The notes under the pieces: generated by a model
The model's input: only the letters and a program-made list of their open reading frames with translations
The model's database searches: none
Told to the model about the DNA's origin: nothing
Shown: piece after piece, positions 1 to 9,067 of the stretch
Layout of the letters: every line of letters begins with the position of its first letter
Numbering within the stretch: position 1 is the first letter of the stretch
Made by a program: the position numbers and the translations under genes
NCBI GenBank assembly: GCA_021286765.1
Contig: JAJTBS010000001.1
Span: forward strand, 186,001-250,000
Source: Holophagaceae bacterium
GTDB lineage: Bacteria > Acidobacteriota > Holophagae > Holophagales > Holophagaceae
Direction of reading: 5' to 3'
DNA: 64,000 nucleotides

Positions 1-669
1 GCCGCTGCCGCTTCGATCCAGTACCAGGCCAGGCATGAGGCCCCGCCGCTCCTGCCGGACCGGCAGGCAGAACCGGCCGTTCCGCTCGACCACCATGGCC
101 TCGTTGAAGGCGTCCGGGGAGCTGCGCAGCAGCTTCTGGAGCTTGGCCTGCACGGACTGGAAGGCTTCCTGGCGCACTTTGTACAGGCTGGCCAGCGCCG
201 GAATGCGCAGGGGATCCAGCTGGCCATCGGCATTGAAGCTCCTCGCCAGACGCTCGGCGAGGGGCGCGGGATCCGGCAGCAGGGCGGCCGTCACCTGCAG
301 GCGGTCGATGCCCAGGTGCGTGCCGGGCGGTGCGGGGCGGGACTCGGGCCAGGCCAGGGAGGCGAGGCCCCGCAGCAGCAGGGACATGGCCTTCAGGCCA
401 TCCCGCAGCTGCCGCCAGTGCTCCGGAAGCAGCCAGCCCGCGGGATTCAGCAGTTCCTCCAGAGACTCGTCCATGGGGAAGGTGGGCAGGCGGTCCGGCG
501 AGGCCGCCCAGAGCTCCTGGAGTTCCAGCTGGTGGAGGCGGCGCAGGCCTGAAAGGCCGTCTCCTGGGCCCATGGCGCCGAGCGCCTTCCTTGCCAACGC
601 CGTCCGCGCGCCCGACTGGATCAGCCGGACCGCTTCGGGAAATTCAAGGGCTTCAAGCTCGGGATTCAT
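1..669 (-). CDS. mutS2: MutS2, N-terminal part (cut by window edge)
   Basis: Start of MutS2, a MutS-family ATPase with a C-terminal Smr nuclease that acts on recombination intermediates and, in Bacillus, on collided ribosomes. Only the first 223 residues are present, from an ATG at 669. The visible part is the helical N-terminal MutS core region; it ends in RNGRFCLPVRQERRG and then LDRSGSG, matching the MutS2 stretch where an R-x-G-R-(Y/F)-x-L-P-V strand precedes a D-x-S-x-(S/T)-G turn. The ATPase and Smr parts lie outside the window. The gene follows rpsU on the same strand but lies behind the rpsU terminator, so it probably has its own promoter. The call rests on this motif and the layout, not on the ATPase. 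Confidence 0.8.
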   Translation of the reverse strand, partial: MNPELEALEFPEAVRLIQSGARTALARKALGAMGPGDGLSGLRRLHQLELQELWAASPDRLPTFPMDESLEELLNPAGWLLPEHWRQLRDGLKAMSLLLRGLASLAWPESRPAPPGTHLGIDRLQVTAALLPDPAPLAERLARSFNADGQLDPLRIPALASLYKVRQEAFQSVQAKLQKLLRSSPDAFNEAMVVERNGRFCLPVRQERRGLMPGLVLDRSGSG

Positions 670-704
670 GGGGTGGGTCTTCCGTCCTCAGCCTTCAGTA
701 AATC

Positions 705-731
705 AAAAGGCCCGCTTGCGCGGGCCTTTTT
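705..731 (-). terminator. Rho-independent terminator after rpsU
   Basis: An 11-base-pair stem (705-715 with 720-730), rich in G+C at its top and A/T at its base, closes a TTGC loop. Read on the minus strand it ends in a run of T just downstream of the rpsU stop codon, so it should end the rpsU transcript before mutS2. Confidence 0.85.
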
Positions 732-756
732 CACTCGAGGCGAAGCTTCGAGCAGA

Positions 757-963
757 TCAACCGATCATGCGCCGTTCCTGCGAGAGGCGCTTCAGGGTCT
801 TCTTACGGGCGGCAAGCATCTTCCGCTTGCGCTTGGCGCTGGGCTTCTCGTAGTGCTGGCGCTTCTTCAGCTCGCTGAGGATGCCGGACTTCTCGCACTT
901 CCGCTTGAAGCGGCGAAGGGCGAACTCGAAGGTTTCGTCTTCTTTGACCTTGACCAAAGGCAT
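757..963 (-). CDS. rpsU: 30S ribosomal protein S21
   Basis: S21 of the small ribosomal subunit, a short, very basic protein that binds near the 3' end of 16S rRNA and helps in initiation. The 68-residue product starts [20 protein letters not shown], typical of S21, and its second half is almost all Lys/Arg-rich helix ([13 protein letters not shown]). The start at 963 is set by an exceptionally good Shine-Dalgarno sequence, AAAGGAGGTG, at 971-980 (minus strand) with a 7-base gap. It is a single-gene unit: divergent from the kinase gene at 1106 and closed by the terminator at 705-731. Confidence 0.97.
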   Translation of the reverse strand: MPLVKVKEDETFEFALRRFKRKCEKSGILSELKKRQHYEKPSAKRKRKMLAARKKTLKRLSQERRMIG

Positions 964-1027
964 GTGGATGCACCTCCTTTCCCGTGGATTTGGGCCGGGC
1001 TGCCGGGCAGCATCGGACCGAACGAGA

Positions 1028-1033
1028 AGTGTA
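1028..1033 (-). promoter_or_regulatory. rpsU: Candidate -10 element for rpsU
   Basis: TACACT on the minus strand, in a relatively A/T-rich patch between the divergent rpsU and kinase genes, about 65 bases before the rpsU start. A clear -35 box at the right distance is not visible, so this is tentative. Confidence 0.3.
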
Positions 1034-1105
1034 TCCCAACTTTCGGGTTATGGCGAGGTTGAATGCCTCCCGCTACCCTGGATGCTCCTTGTCGCCCGGA
1101 GCCCC

Positions 1106-3094
1106 ATGTCGAATCCCCTGCTGCTGATCGTGGACGGCGAGTCCCTCAGGACGCCGGAACTGGTCACGGCCATGGAGGGGGACGGCTGGGAGGTCCTCTG
1201 GATCCGGTCGACGGAAGCCCATGCCTTCCTGGACTTGGGCCGTGAGCCGGACCTGCTGGTGCTGGAAGGCTCGACTCCCGGCGGTGGCGGCTACGCCCTC
1301 GCCCAGCGGCTGCAGGAGCGGCGGCCCGGCCTGCCGGTGCTGGTGCTCTCGGAGACCGCGGCGCCGGGCTCCTTGCCCCAGGGGCAGGCGGTGGCAGTCC
1401 AGGCCTACCTGGAACGCACCCAGCCCGGAGATGCCCTTGCCCAGGCCCTGCGGAAATACCGGCCGGAGGACGCCAAGCTCAGCCGGGACGACATCTTCGG
1501 GGACCTGCTCCAAGACCTGGAGCGGGAGGCGGATCCGTCACCAGCCGATCCCTTCACCCTGTTCCAGGCGGCCCAGGTTCCGGCGCCACCGCCGCCTCCC
1601 CAGGCGCCCCTGAGCGCGGAGGACATCTTCGGCCGTGTCCTCCAGGAGGTCGAGGCTCTGTCCGTGTCCAGGCCGGAACGTGCGAACCTGCCCACGCCCA
1701 CCGTTACCGTGGCCCCGGTGCGGATGGCCGAACCAAGGACTCCGGCTCCGGTCGCCCAGGCCGAAGCCCTGGGCCCTTCGGACTTCACGCTGAGCGGCAT
1801 CTCCGGGGTGCACGATCCCTTCGACTGGGTGGTGGCGGAGGTGCCCCAGACGGGTGAGTCCCTCCCTTCGGCGATGGTGCGGCCGGAGGCTCCGGCGGCC
1901 CCCGCGGCCATCGAGGAATACGGGAACTACTTCCTGCTGGAGAAGATCGCCGTGGGCGGCATGGCGGAGCTCTTCAAGGCCCAGCAGCGGGGCGTCCAGG
2001 GCTTCCAGAAGATCGTGGCCATCAAGCGCATCCTGCCGCACTTCAGCGACAACGAGGATTTCGTCACGATGTTCATTGACGAGGCCAAGCTGGCGGCCCA
2101 GTTGACCCATCCGAACATCGTGCAGATCTTCGACCTGGGAAAGGCCGGCAGTTCCTACTACATCGCCATGGAGTATGTGAACGGCCGCGACTTGCGCACC
2201 CTGTTGCGGAAGGTGCGGGAGTACGGGATGCCCTTCCCGGAGCAGGTGGCGGCCTTCGTGGTGATGAAGGTGGCCGCGGCCCTGGACTACGCCCACCGCA
2301 AGCGGGGCTTCGATGACCGGGAACTGAAGCTGGTCCACCGGGACATCAGCCCCCAGAACGTCATCCTTTCCACCGAAGGCGCGGTGAAGCTGGTGGACTT
2401 CGGCATCGCCAAGGCCGCCAGCAAGGCCAGCCACACGGTGGCCGGCGCCCTCAAGGGGAAGCTGCTCTACATGAGCCCGGAGCAGGCCACGGGCCAGCCC
2501 CTGGACAACCGCTCAGACCTGTACTCGCTGGGCCTCGTGCTCTTCGAACTGCTCACTGGCGAGCGCTGCTTCCAGGCGGACTCCGAACTGGGTGTCCTCG
2601 AAAAGGTCCGCCTCGGCCGCATCTCGGATCTGGGGGCCCTGAACCCCAACGTGTCCCGGGAGATGGCGGCCATCGTCAGCCGGGCGCTGCAGAAGGGCGT
2701 GGATCACCGCTATCCCTCGGCCCGGTTCATGGAGCGCGACCTGCGGGAGTATCTCCAGCGCCAGGGGACGCCCATCACCGAACACGACGTGGCCGAGTAC
2801 ATGAATGCGCTGTTGAAGGGCTCCCGGGAGCACTTGGAGACCCTCGTCTCGGCCCGCTTCCCCACGCCGAGCAGCCTCACCAGCGGCACCCATCGCGTGC
2901 TGAGTGAGCGGACCAGCATGGAGACCGCCTCCCATCACCAGGGATCCATGTCCGGCCTGGAAACCTCGATGGAGGCTCCCCTGCCGGAGGCGCCCCGGAT
3001 CGCTCCCTCGGCCCGCCCCCGCTGGCTGCTGCCCGTGATCCTGGCCATGGCTGTGATCCTGGTCATCATGCTGGTCGTGGCCGGGTGGTCCTGA
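1106..3094 (+). CDS. Membrane-anchored Ser/Thr protein kinase with degenerate receiver domain
   Basis: A 662-residue eukaryotic-type Ser/Thr kinase. Residues 1-118 fold like a response-regulator receiver (LLLIVDGE, then DLLVLEGSTPG) but the phospho-acceptor Asp is Glu54 and the late Lys is missing. Residues about 120-270 are a Pro-rich linker carrying two similar short segments (DDIFGDLLQDLE and EDIFGRVLQEVE). The kinase domain spans about 273-540: glycine loop AVGGMAE, VAIK with Lys307, HRDISPQN near 410, DFGIAKA near 431, and SPEQATG. A single membrane helix (about 639-660) ends the protein, so the kinase faces the cytoplasm on a C-terminal anchor. I chose the ATG at 1106, which has GGAG at 1098-1101; an earlier in-frame start would run into the rpsU promoter region and lacks a ribosome site. 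Substrate unknown. Confidence 0.9.
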   Translation: MSNPLLLIVDGESLRTPELVTAMEGDGWEVLWIRSTEAHAFLDLGREPDLLVLEGSTPGGGGYALAQRLQERRPGLPVLVLSETAAPGSLPQGQAVAVQAYLERTQPGDALAQALRKYRPEDAKLSRDDIFGDLLQDLEREADPSPADPFTLFQAAQVPAPPPPPQAPLSAEDIFGRVLQEVEALSVSRPERANLPTPTVTVAPVRMAEPRTPAPVAQAEALGPSDFTLSGISGVHDPFDWVVAEVPQTGESLPSAMVRPEAPAAPAAIEEYGNYFLLEKIAVGGMAELFKAQQRGVQGFQKIVAIKRILPHFSDNEDFVTMFIDEAKLAAQLTHPNIVQIFDLGKAGSSYYIAMEYVNGRDLRTLLRKVREYGMPFPEQVAAFVVMKVAAALDYAHRKRGFDDRELKLVHRDISPQNVILSTEGAVKLVDFGIAKAASKASHTVAGALKGKLLYMSPEQATGQPLDNRSDLYSLGLVLFELLTGERCFQADSELGVLEKVRLGRISDLGALNPNVSREMAAIVSRALQKGVDHRYPSARFMERDLREYLQRQGTPITEHDVAEYMNALLKGSREHLETLVSARFPTPSSLTSGTHRVLSERTSMETASHHQGSMSGLETSMEAPLPEAPRIAPSARPRWLLPVILAMAVILVIMLVVAGWS

Positions 3095-3120
3095 AACGGT
3101 ATAAACTCGATTTTTACATT
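3091..3120 (+). promoter_or_regulatory. Candidate promoter for the 76-residue protein
   Basis: CTGAAA at 3091-3096 and TACATT at 3115-3120 are 18 bases apart, in a locally A/T-rich stretch that begins at the kinase stop codon. A second -10-like box, TATAAA, lies at 3100-3105. Either could start a transcript for the gene at 3147. Confidence 0.3.
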
Positions 3121-3146
3121 CTGTTTTTCCACTCCGGGAGCACCCC

Positions 3147-3377
3147 ATGGATCTGAGCCAGGACCAGAAAGCCTTCTACGAGACCACTCGGGAGCGCTGC
3201 CGCTCCGAGGTCTCACAGATCAACAACACCATCGCTTCGGAAGTCCAGCGCGTGAAGGACCTGCTCACGAGCCTCAGCAACCGCAAGACCGCAGTGCTGC
3301 AGATGTATGGAGCCGCCTGCGAAGTCCTGGGCGAGGAGAACGACCTCGCGGAAGAGTCCATCGAGATCGAGTTCTAA
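3147..3377 (+). CDS. Small helical protein of unknown function
   Basis: A 76-residue acidic protein with no family I recognise. It is highly charged, has no membrane segment or signal peptide and contains one Cys. The middle (QINNTIASEVQRVKDLLTSL) has a hydrophobic heptad pattern, so it is probably a helical hairpin or short coiled coil; the tail is very acidic (EENDLAEESIEIEF). GGGAG at 3136-3140 supports the ATG at 3147. It follows the kinase gene by 52 bases and may be its partner or independent; position alone cannot tell. Confidence 0.7.
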   Translation: MDLSQDQKAFYETTRERCRSEVSQINNTIASEVQRVKDLLTSLSNRKTAVLQMYGAACEVLGEENDLAEESIEIEF

Positions 3378-3392
3378 CGAACGGCTGACCCG

Positions 3393-3634
3393 CTAATCCA
3401 CCCGCATCAGGGGGGCTGCGCACTTCTGGCAGTTGCTCTGGTGCGGGGGATTCTTTTTTCCGCAGTGGCTGCAGATCTGCGTCCGGGCCTGCTTGCGCCG
3501 CCAGATGCGCAGATACAGGATGCCGAGGACCACGACGAGCAGGATGCCCTTCTGCCAGGGCTGGAGATAGAAGCCCGTGGGGCTCTCCACCTTGGGCTTG
3601 GCTGGCTGGTCTTCGAGGCTGAGGGTGGACTGGT

Positions 3635-3638
<4 letters not shown>
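3393..3638 (-). CDS. Membrane-anchored zinc-ribbon protein
   Basis: An 81-residue protein with one membrane helix (about residues 31-45, GILLVVVLGILYL) followed by a C-terminal zinc ribbon with Cys pairs C56/C59 and C70/C73 (CSHCG and CQKC). The ribbon probably binds one zinc on the cytoplasmic side. It is the last gene of the psd-scpB operon: its ATG overlaps the scpB stop as ATGA, so it is translationally coupled. The exact role is unknown; similar short anchored ribbons occur widely in bacteria. Confidence 0.8.
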
Positions 3639-4347
<709 letters not shown>

Positions 4348-4351
<4 letters not shown>

Positions 4352-5280
4352 CGGTACGCCCCCAGCCGCTGGCCCATCTTCACATCTCCCGTGGTGCGGG
4401 AGGCCACCCAGTCCGCGGCCCTGGGCCCGCCCACCAGCAGCACCACGGTGGAGCCGAACTCGAAGGTTCCGAGGTCCTCGCCGGGAGCGCAGGGCAGGTG
4501 GTTCACCTTCCAGCCGCCATCCTTGGGCAGGTTGCGCCCTTCGAGCCAGCGGGCATCGATGACCACGCCACCCACGTGCGTCGCGCCCACCAGGACCGCC
4601 GCGACCTCCAGGCCCTCGCAGGCGCCCGCCCCGAGGGCCGTCCAGCTGGCCCGGCGGTTGCGCTCGTACAGGCGCGGGATGTGGCCGGTGCTGGCATCGT
4701 TCACGGGCCAGAGCTCGCCCTCGACCCGGCTGACGGCGCTGACCCGGCCCTCCACTGGCACATGGATGCGGTGGTAGTCCTTGGGCGACAGATAGAGGGT
4801 CATGAAGTGCCCGCCTTCGAACCGGGCCGCCTCCGGATCGTGCTTGAGCAATTCGGTGATGCGGTACGGAAGGCCCTTGGCCTGGATGGCCAGGCCGGCT
4901 TCGATGCGGCCGCTGGCAATGATGCGGCCATCCACGGGGCTGTTCACGAATCCCTGGAGCGCCGCTTCCTGGGGCCGGAGGCCTGGCTTCAACCGCCGGG
5001 TGAAGAGGGCCTGGAGGCTGGCGTACTCCTCCAGGGGGAACTCCGCCTCGGCCAGGTTGATGCCGTAGTGGCCGGCGAAGCGCCCCAGCAGGGGGGCCCG
5101 CCATGCGGCGGGGAGGTTGCGGGTGGCCGCCCAGCCCACCACCTGGGAGCCCAGCTTCTTGGGGTAGAGGCCAAGGGCCCGAAGTGAAAAGGGCCCTGGC
5201 GTCCAGAGCAGCACATAGGCGGCCCAGAGCAGGGCGAGGATGAGCGCGAGGCGCGCGGGCGGGAGCCAGGGCAGATGCAT
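4348..5280 (-). CDS. psd: Phosphatidylserine decarboxylase
   Basis: Decarboxylates phosphatidylserine to phosphatidylethanolamine at the inner membrane. The 310-residue proenzyme cleaves itself at a Gly-Ser bond to make a pyruvoyl group; here the site is EFGSTVVLL with Ser277, a variant of the usual LGST. The conserved VDGRI and DYHRIHVPVEG (with the catalytic His) are present. One membrane helix lies at the N-terminus (LALILALLWAAYVLLW). The length fits the membrane-bound long form. The ATG at 5280 has a clear GGAGG just upstream; longer frames lack a site. First gene of the psd-scpB-zinc-ribbon operon, divergent from the binding-protein gene at 5354. Confidence 0.95.
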
Positions 5281-5353
5281 GCCTCCAGGATAACCGCCCA
5301 GGTTGTGGTAGCGTGGTGCCCACCCAATCCATCCATCCCCCCGGGAGGTGCCC

Positions 5354-6502
5354 ATGAACATGAGGATCCTGTCCTCGCTGCTGGCCTTCGGCCTCGCCCT
5401 GCAGGCCCAGACGCCCGTGAAGATCGGCGTCATCAATTGCGTCACGGGCACCCAGGCGCCCATCGGCGAATACATGAGCAACGGCTACAAGCTGGCCCTG
5501 GAAGACCTCCAGAAGAAGGGCATCAAGGTGGAGCTGGTGATCGAGGACGACACGGGCAAGCCCCAGGTCTCGATGTCGGCCATGGAGAAGCTGGTCACCC
5601 GCGACCGAGTGGTGGGCGTGGTGGGCCCCTACAGCTCCGCCTGCGCCAACGCTGTGTCCAAGCTGGCCGAGAAATACAAGGTGTCCCTGCTGGTGCCGGT
5701 GGCCTCCAAGGAGGACATCACCCGGCAGAACCAGAAATACGTCTACCGCCTCAGCGCCACCACCGAGGACTACGCCTCCATCCTCATCTCCATGGCCCAG
5801 AAGCTGGGCAAACCCAAGACCATGGCCATCCTGAACGAGAACACGGACTTCGGCACCTCCGGCGCGAAGTCCGCCAAGGCCTATGCCGCCCAGGTGGGCA
5901 TCCAGGTGGTGATGGAGGAGGCCTATGCCTCGGGCTCGCCCGATTACCGCTCGACCCTCGCCAAGATCAAGGGCGCGAAGCCGGATCTCGTCTTCATGGT
6001 GTCCTATGTGGCCGACGGCATCCTGCTCATGCGGCAGGCCCGGGAAGTGGGACTGACGCCTCAGGCCTTCCTGGGCGCCGGCGCGGGCTTTGCCTCTTCG
6101 GAGTTCGCCCGGGAGCAGGCCATCTCCAACAACGTGTTCTCCAGCACCCAGTGGACGACGGATGTGAACTGGCCCGGTGCCAAGGACTTTGGCAAGCGCT
6201 ACAAGGCCAAGTTCGGCAAGGACGAGGTGCCCTACCACGCCGCCAATGCCTACGCCTCCATGATGGTGATGGCCGAGAGCGCCGCGAAGGTGGGTGGGGA
6301 CCGCGAGAAGCTGCGCATCGCCCTGAATGACGGCAAGTGGAACGGCATCATGGGCGAGGTGCAGTTCGTGGACTACAACGGCTACACGAACCAGAACCGG
6401 CACCAGATGCTCGTGGAGCAGATCCAGAACGGCAAGCACGAAACCGTGTGGCCGCCGGAGTACGCTTCGAAAAAGCCGGTCTTCCCCTTCAAGTGGAAGT
6501 AA
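5354..6502 (+). CDS. Branched-chain amino-acid type ABC substrate-binding protein
   Basis: A periplasmic ligand-binding protein of the LivJ/receptor-ligand family, 382 residues. A signal peptide (MNMRILSSLLAFGLALQAQ) precedes the mature start TPVKIGVINCVTG; GPYSSACANAVSKLAEK and the GYTNQNRHQMLVEQ segment follow the usual two-lobe periplasmic-binding-protein order. The ATG at 5354 is placed by GGGAGG at 5343-5348; an ATG two codons later is also possible. No Liv-type permease or ATPase gene is nearby, so it is an orphan: it may serve a transporter elsewhere or act as a sensor. The ligand cannot be read from sequence. Confidence 0.9.
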   Translation: MNMRILSSLLAFGLALQAQTPVKIGVINCVTGTQAPIGEYMSNGYKLALEDLQKKGIKVELVIEDDTGKPQVSMSAMEKLVTRDRVVGVVGPYSSACANAVSKLAEKYKVSLLVPVASKEDITRQNQKYVYRLSATTEDYASILISMAQKLGKPKTMAILNENTDFGTSGAKSAKAYAAQVGIQVVMEEAYASGSPDYRSTLAKIKGAKPDLVFMVSYVADGILLMRQAREVGLTPQAFLGAGAGFASSEFAREQAISNNVFSSTQWTTDVNWPGAKDFGKRYKAKFGKDEVPYHAANAYASMMVMAESAAKVGGDREKLRIALNDGKWNGIMGEVQFVDYNGYTNQNRHQMLVEQIQNGKHETVWPPEYASKKPVFPFKWK

Positions 6503-6543
6503 CTGGCTACTGAGGGGCCGTGCCTCCTGTCATCGTGGATGAC

Positions 6544-7332
6544 ATGAGCATCCTGCCGATCATCACCGTCGTGGCCGCGGCCTTCACTGCCGGGGCGATC
6601 AACTCCATCGCGGGGGGCGGCACGCTGGTGTCGTTCCCCGCGCTGCTGGGCATCGGCCTCACGGGCCAGCAGGCCAACGTCACCAGCACCCTCGCGCTGT
6701 GGCCCGGCAGCATCGGCGGGTTCTGGGGTCACCGAGAGGACCTGGCCGGCATCCGGGCCTTCGCCCTGCGTCTGATGCCGCCTTCGCTCATCGGCGGGGC
6801 CCTGGGCGCCTGGCTCATGCTGATCACGCCGCAAAAGCTCTTCGACCAGCTGGTGCCCTGGCTCATCCTCACGGCCTCGGTGCTGCTGGCGGCCAACGAC
6901 CCCGTCAACAAGCTGCTGAAGAAGATCCACGGCCACGAGCGCACCGCGGGCTGGTGGATCGCCGCCATCTGCTTCCAGTTCGTCGTGGGCCTCTATGGCG
7001 GATTCTTTGGCGCGGGCATCGGCATCCTCATGCTGGCGGCCTTGAGCCTGCTGGGCCTCACAGACATCCACCAGATGAACGGCCTGAAAAACCTCCTGGC
7101 CCTCTGCATCAATGGCGTGGCCATCTTCGCCTTCCTGGCCATGGAGGCCCTGCGGCATCCCGGCAACGTGAAGTGGGCCCTCATGCTCCCCATGGCCGTG
7201 GCCGCGGGCCTGGGCGGCCTCTTTGGTTCCCACATGGCCCACCGCGTGGGCCGCGGGCCCGTCCGCATCGGCGTGATCTGCATCGGATTCATCCTGTCGG
7301 CCTGGTACTTCTACAAGACCTACGCCGCCTGA
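6544..7332 (+). CDS. TauE/SafE-family membrane permease
   Basis: A 262-residue membrane protein with about eight helices in two repeats. The first repeat has the family pattern in TAGAINSIAGGGTLVSFPAL and the second repeats it in GLYGGFFGAGIGILMLAALS. Members export sulfite, sulfoacetate or related organosulfur anions; the substrate here is unknown. The ATG at 6544 begins the first helix (MSILPIITVVAAAF); GTG codons at 6520 and 6535 are alternatives without a better ribosome site. It lies 41 bases after the orphan binding protein and 30 bases before the GMP reductase-like gene, so the three may share a transcript. Confidence 0.9.
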   Translation: MSILPIITVVAAAFTAGAINSIAGGGTLVSFPALLGIGLTGQQANVTSTLALWPGSIGGFWGHREDLAGIRAFALRLMPPSLIGGALGAWLMLITPQKLFDQLVPWLILTASVLLAANDPVNKLLKKIHGHERTAGWWIAAICFQFVVGLYGGFFGAGIGILMLAALSLLGLTDIHQMNGLKNLLALCINGVAIFAFLAMEALRHPGNVKWALMLPMAVAAGLGGLFGSHMAHRVGRGPVRIGVICIGFILSAWYFYKTYAA

Positions 7333-7362
7333 GGGCGTTCGATCCCTGCCTCTGGAGGATCC

Positions 7363-8376
7363 ATGTCCGAGACCGCCATCACCTTCGACGACGTCCTCCT
7401 GATCCCAGCCTACAACCACCATGAGTCCCGCCGCGTCGTGGACATCGGCATGACCGACAAGTCGGGCAAGCTCAAGCTGGGCCTGCCGATCCTGACGGCC
7501 AACATGGACACGGTGACCGAGGATGCCATGGCCAACTTCGTGGGCGAGCGGGGCGGCATCGGCGTGCTGCACCGCTTCGTCTCCGTCGAGGAGAACGTGG
7601 CGATGTTCAAGCGCTGCCGGTATCCCGCCTTCGTGTCGGTGGGGACCTCGGAGGCCGAGCTGGAGCGGATCGAGGCCCTGCGGGACGCGGGAGCTGACTA
7701 CCTCTGCGTGGACGTGGCCCACGGCCACGCCAAGTACGTGGGCAAGATGGTGAAGCGCATCCGCCAGATGGCCCCCAACGCCTGCATCATGGCCGGAAAC
7801 GTGGCCACCTACGCTGGGGCGGACTACCTGGCCTCCGTGCATGCCGACATCATCAAGGTGGGCATCGGGCCGGGCAGCGTCTGCACCACCCGCATCAAGA
7901 CCGGCTTCGGCGTGCCCCAGCTCAGCGCCATCCAGGAGTGCGCCCGGGCCGACCGTTCCATCGTGGCCGACGGCGGCATCCGGACGCCCGGCGACATCGT
8001 GAAGGCCCTGGCCTTCGGCGCGGACTTCGTGATGATCGGCGGCATGCTCGCCGGGACCCGCCCCACGCCCGGCGATCCCATCCTGGACGCCAAAGGCCAG
8101 CCCACACACAAGGTCTACCGGGGCATGGCCAGCAAAGAGGCCGCCGACGACCACCTGGGCGGGCTCACCGGCTGGAAGACCTCCGAGGGGGTGGCCACGA
8201 AGGTCCCCTACCGCGAGGACGAGGACGAGGTCCTGGCCGACATCGTCGGTGGGCTGCGCTCGGGCCTCACCTACGCCGGCGCGAGCACCATCCGGGAACT
8301 CCAGCGCAAGCTGAACTACGTGATGGTCTCCCCGGCCGGGCGAATCGAGAGCCTGCCCCACAAGACCCTGGGCTAA
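7363..8376 (+). CDS. guaC: GMP reductase-like enzyme of the IMPDH/GMPR family
   Basis: A 337-residue TIM-barrel enzyme. The catalytic loop is GIGPGSVCTTRIKTG with Cys174, followed by VADGGIRTPGDIV and FVMIGGMLAGT. It has no CBS insertion, which true IMP dehydrogenases usually carry, and its later part (YRGMASKEA, then EGVATKVPYR) follows GMP reductase. The expected reaction is NADPH-dependent conversion of GMP to IMP in purine salvage. A GGAGG lies before the ATG at 7363. A CBS-less IMP dehydrogenase cannot be excluded from sequence alone. Confidence 0.85.
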   Translation: MSETAITFDDVLLIPAYNHHESRRVVDIGMTDKSGKLKLGLPILTANMDTVTEDAMANFVGERGGIGVLHRFVSVEENVAMFKRCRYPAFVSVGTSEAELERIEALRDAGADYLCVDVAHGHAKYVGKMVKRIRQMAPNACIMAGNVATYAGADYLASVHADIIKVGIGPGSVCTTRIKTGFGVPQLSAIQECARADRSIVADGGIRTPGDIVKALAFGADFVMIGGMLAGTRPTPGDPILDAKGQPTHKVYRGMASKEAADDHLGGLTGWKTSEGVATKVPYREDEDEVLADIVGGLRSGLTYAGASTIRELQRKLNYVMVSPAGRIESLPHKTLG

Positions 8377-8474
8377 AGGGCCGATGGGCGGGGGACCCGT
8401 CTAGATCTTTCGGATCTGTTCCAATCCTGGACGAAGGCCTACCCTGGAGGCCGACCCCCATCCTTGGAGACGCC

Positions 8475-8948
8475 ATGCGACTGCTGCTTGCAGGATGTTT
8501 CGCCCTGGGCCTTGCCGCGGCGCCCCCTCCCGATCCCACGGAATGCGTGGCCTGCCACGACACCATCGACCTCGCCAAATTCAGGACGCGGACCCATGGG
8601 AAGCTGGGGTGCGTCACCTGCCACACGGCCATCACGACCCTGCCCCACGCCGAGAAGCTGCCGCCGCCCCAGTGTGTGCGTTGCCACGATCACGAGGGCC
8701 AGGACTACGCCAACAGCGTGCATGGGGTCGCCCGGAAGCAGGGTAAGGACCACGCCCCCTCCTGCATGACCTGTCATGGCCACGCCCATGACATCGTGCC
8801 CCGGAACAATCCCGCCTCCAAGGTGGCCTGGAAGAACATGGACGCCACCTGCGGGAAGTGCCATGACCAGGAGCATCTGAAGAAGCTGTCCACCCGCCTG
8901 CCCCATCGGGCCTCCCGGATGGACCTCAAAAAGATGCCCGGCAAATAG
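8475..8948 (+). CDS. Pentaheme c-type cytochrome
   Basis: A small exported cytochrome of 157 residues with five CxxCH heme sites: Cys24-His28, Cys46-His50, Cys67-His71, Cys97-His101 and Cys126-His130. Extra His residues (RTHGK, SVHGV, HGHAH) can supply second ligands. A short signal peptide (residues 1-16, ending LAAA) sends it to the periplasm; LAGC inside it resembles a lipobox, but the segment before it is too short for a confident lipoprotein call. It belongs to the cytochrome c3/c7-like multiheme group, probably an electron carrier between inner membrane and periplasmic or outer-membrane partners. The chain stops 27 residues after the fifth heme. Start at 8475 follows CTTGGAGA. Confidence 0.9.
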   Translation: MRLLLAGCFALGLAAAPPPDPTECVACHDTIDLAKFRTRTHGKLGCVTCHTAITTLPHAEKLPPPQCVRCHDHEGQDYANSVHGVARKQGKDHAPSCMTCHGHAHDIVPRNNPASKVAWKNMDATCGKCHDQEHLKKLSTRLPHRASRMDLKKMPGK

Positions 8949-8969
8949 CGTCAGGTCTCCAAGGCTAAT

Positions 8970-8995
8970 TGATCGATTGATCTGGAATGATCGAT
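8970..8995. repeat. Direct repeats and GATC cluster upstream of the 120-residue zinc protein
   Basis: TGATCGAT occurs at 8970-8977 and again at 8988-8995, 18 bases apart, and four GATC tetramers (8971, 8979, 8989, 8993) fall within 26 bases. The stretch lies just upstream of the candidate promoter at 9005-9032 and is markedly A/T-rich for this genome, so it could be an operator. Confidence 0.5.
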
Positions 8996-9004
8996 CTGAA
9001 AGGC

Positions 9005-9032
9005 TTGTTTTCTTGAGTGCCATGCGTAAAAT
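9005..9032 (+). promoter_or_regulatory. Candidate promoter for the 120-residue zinc protein
   Basis: TTGTTT at 9005-9010 and TAAAAT at 9027-9032 are 16 bases apart, a plausible sigma-70 pair, about 30 bases before the start codon at 9068. Confidence 0.45.
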
Positions 9033-9067
9033 AGCGGCAATAAGTGAGAAATGCTGCGGAGAATTTC

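Noticed and set aside
881-1105. Extension of the receiver-kinase to a start at 881
   Set aside because: It would overlap rpsU and its promoter in antisense and has no ribosome site; receiver homology starts at 1106.
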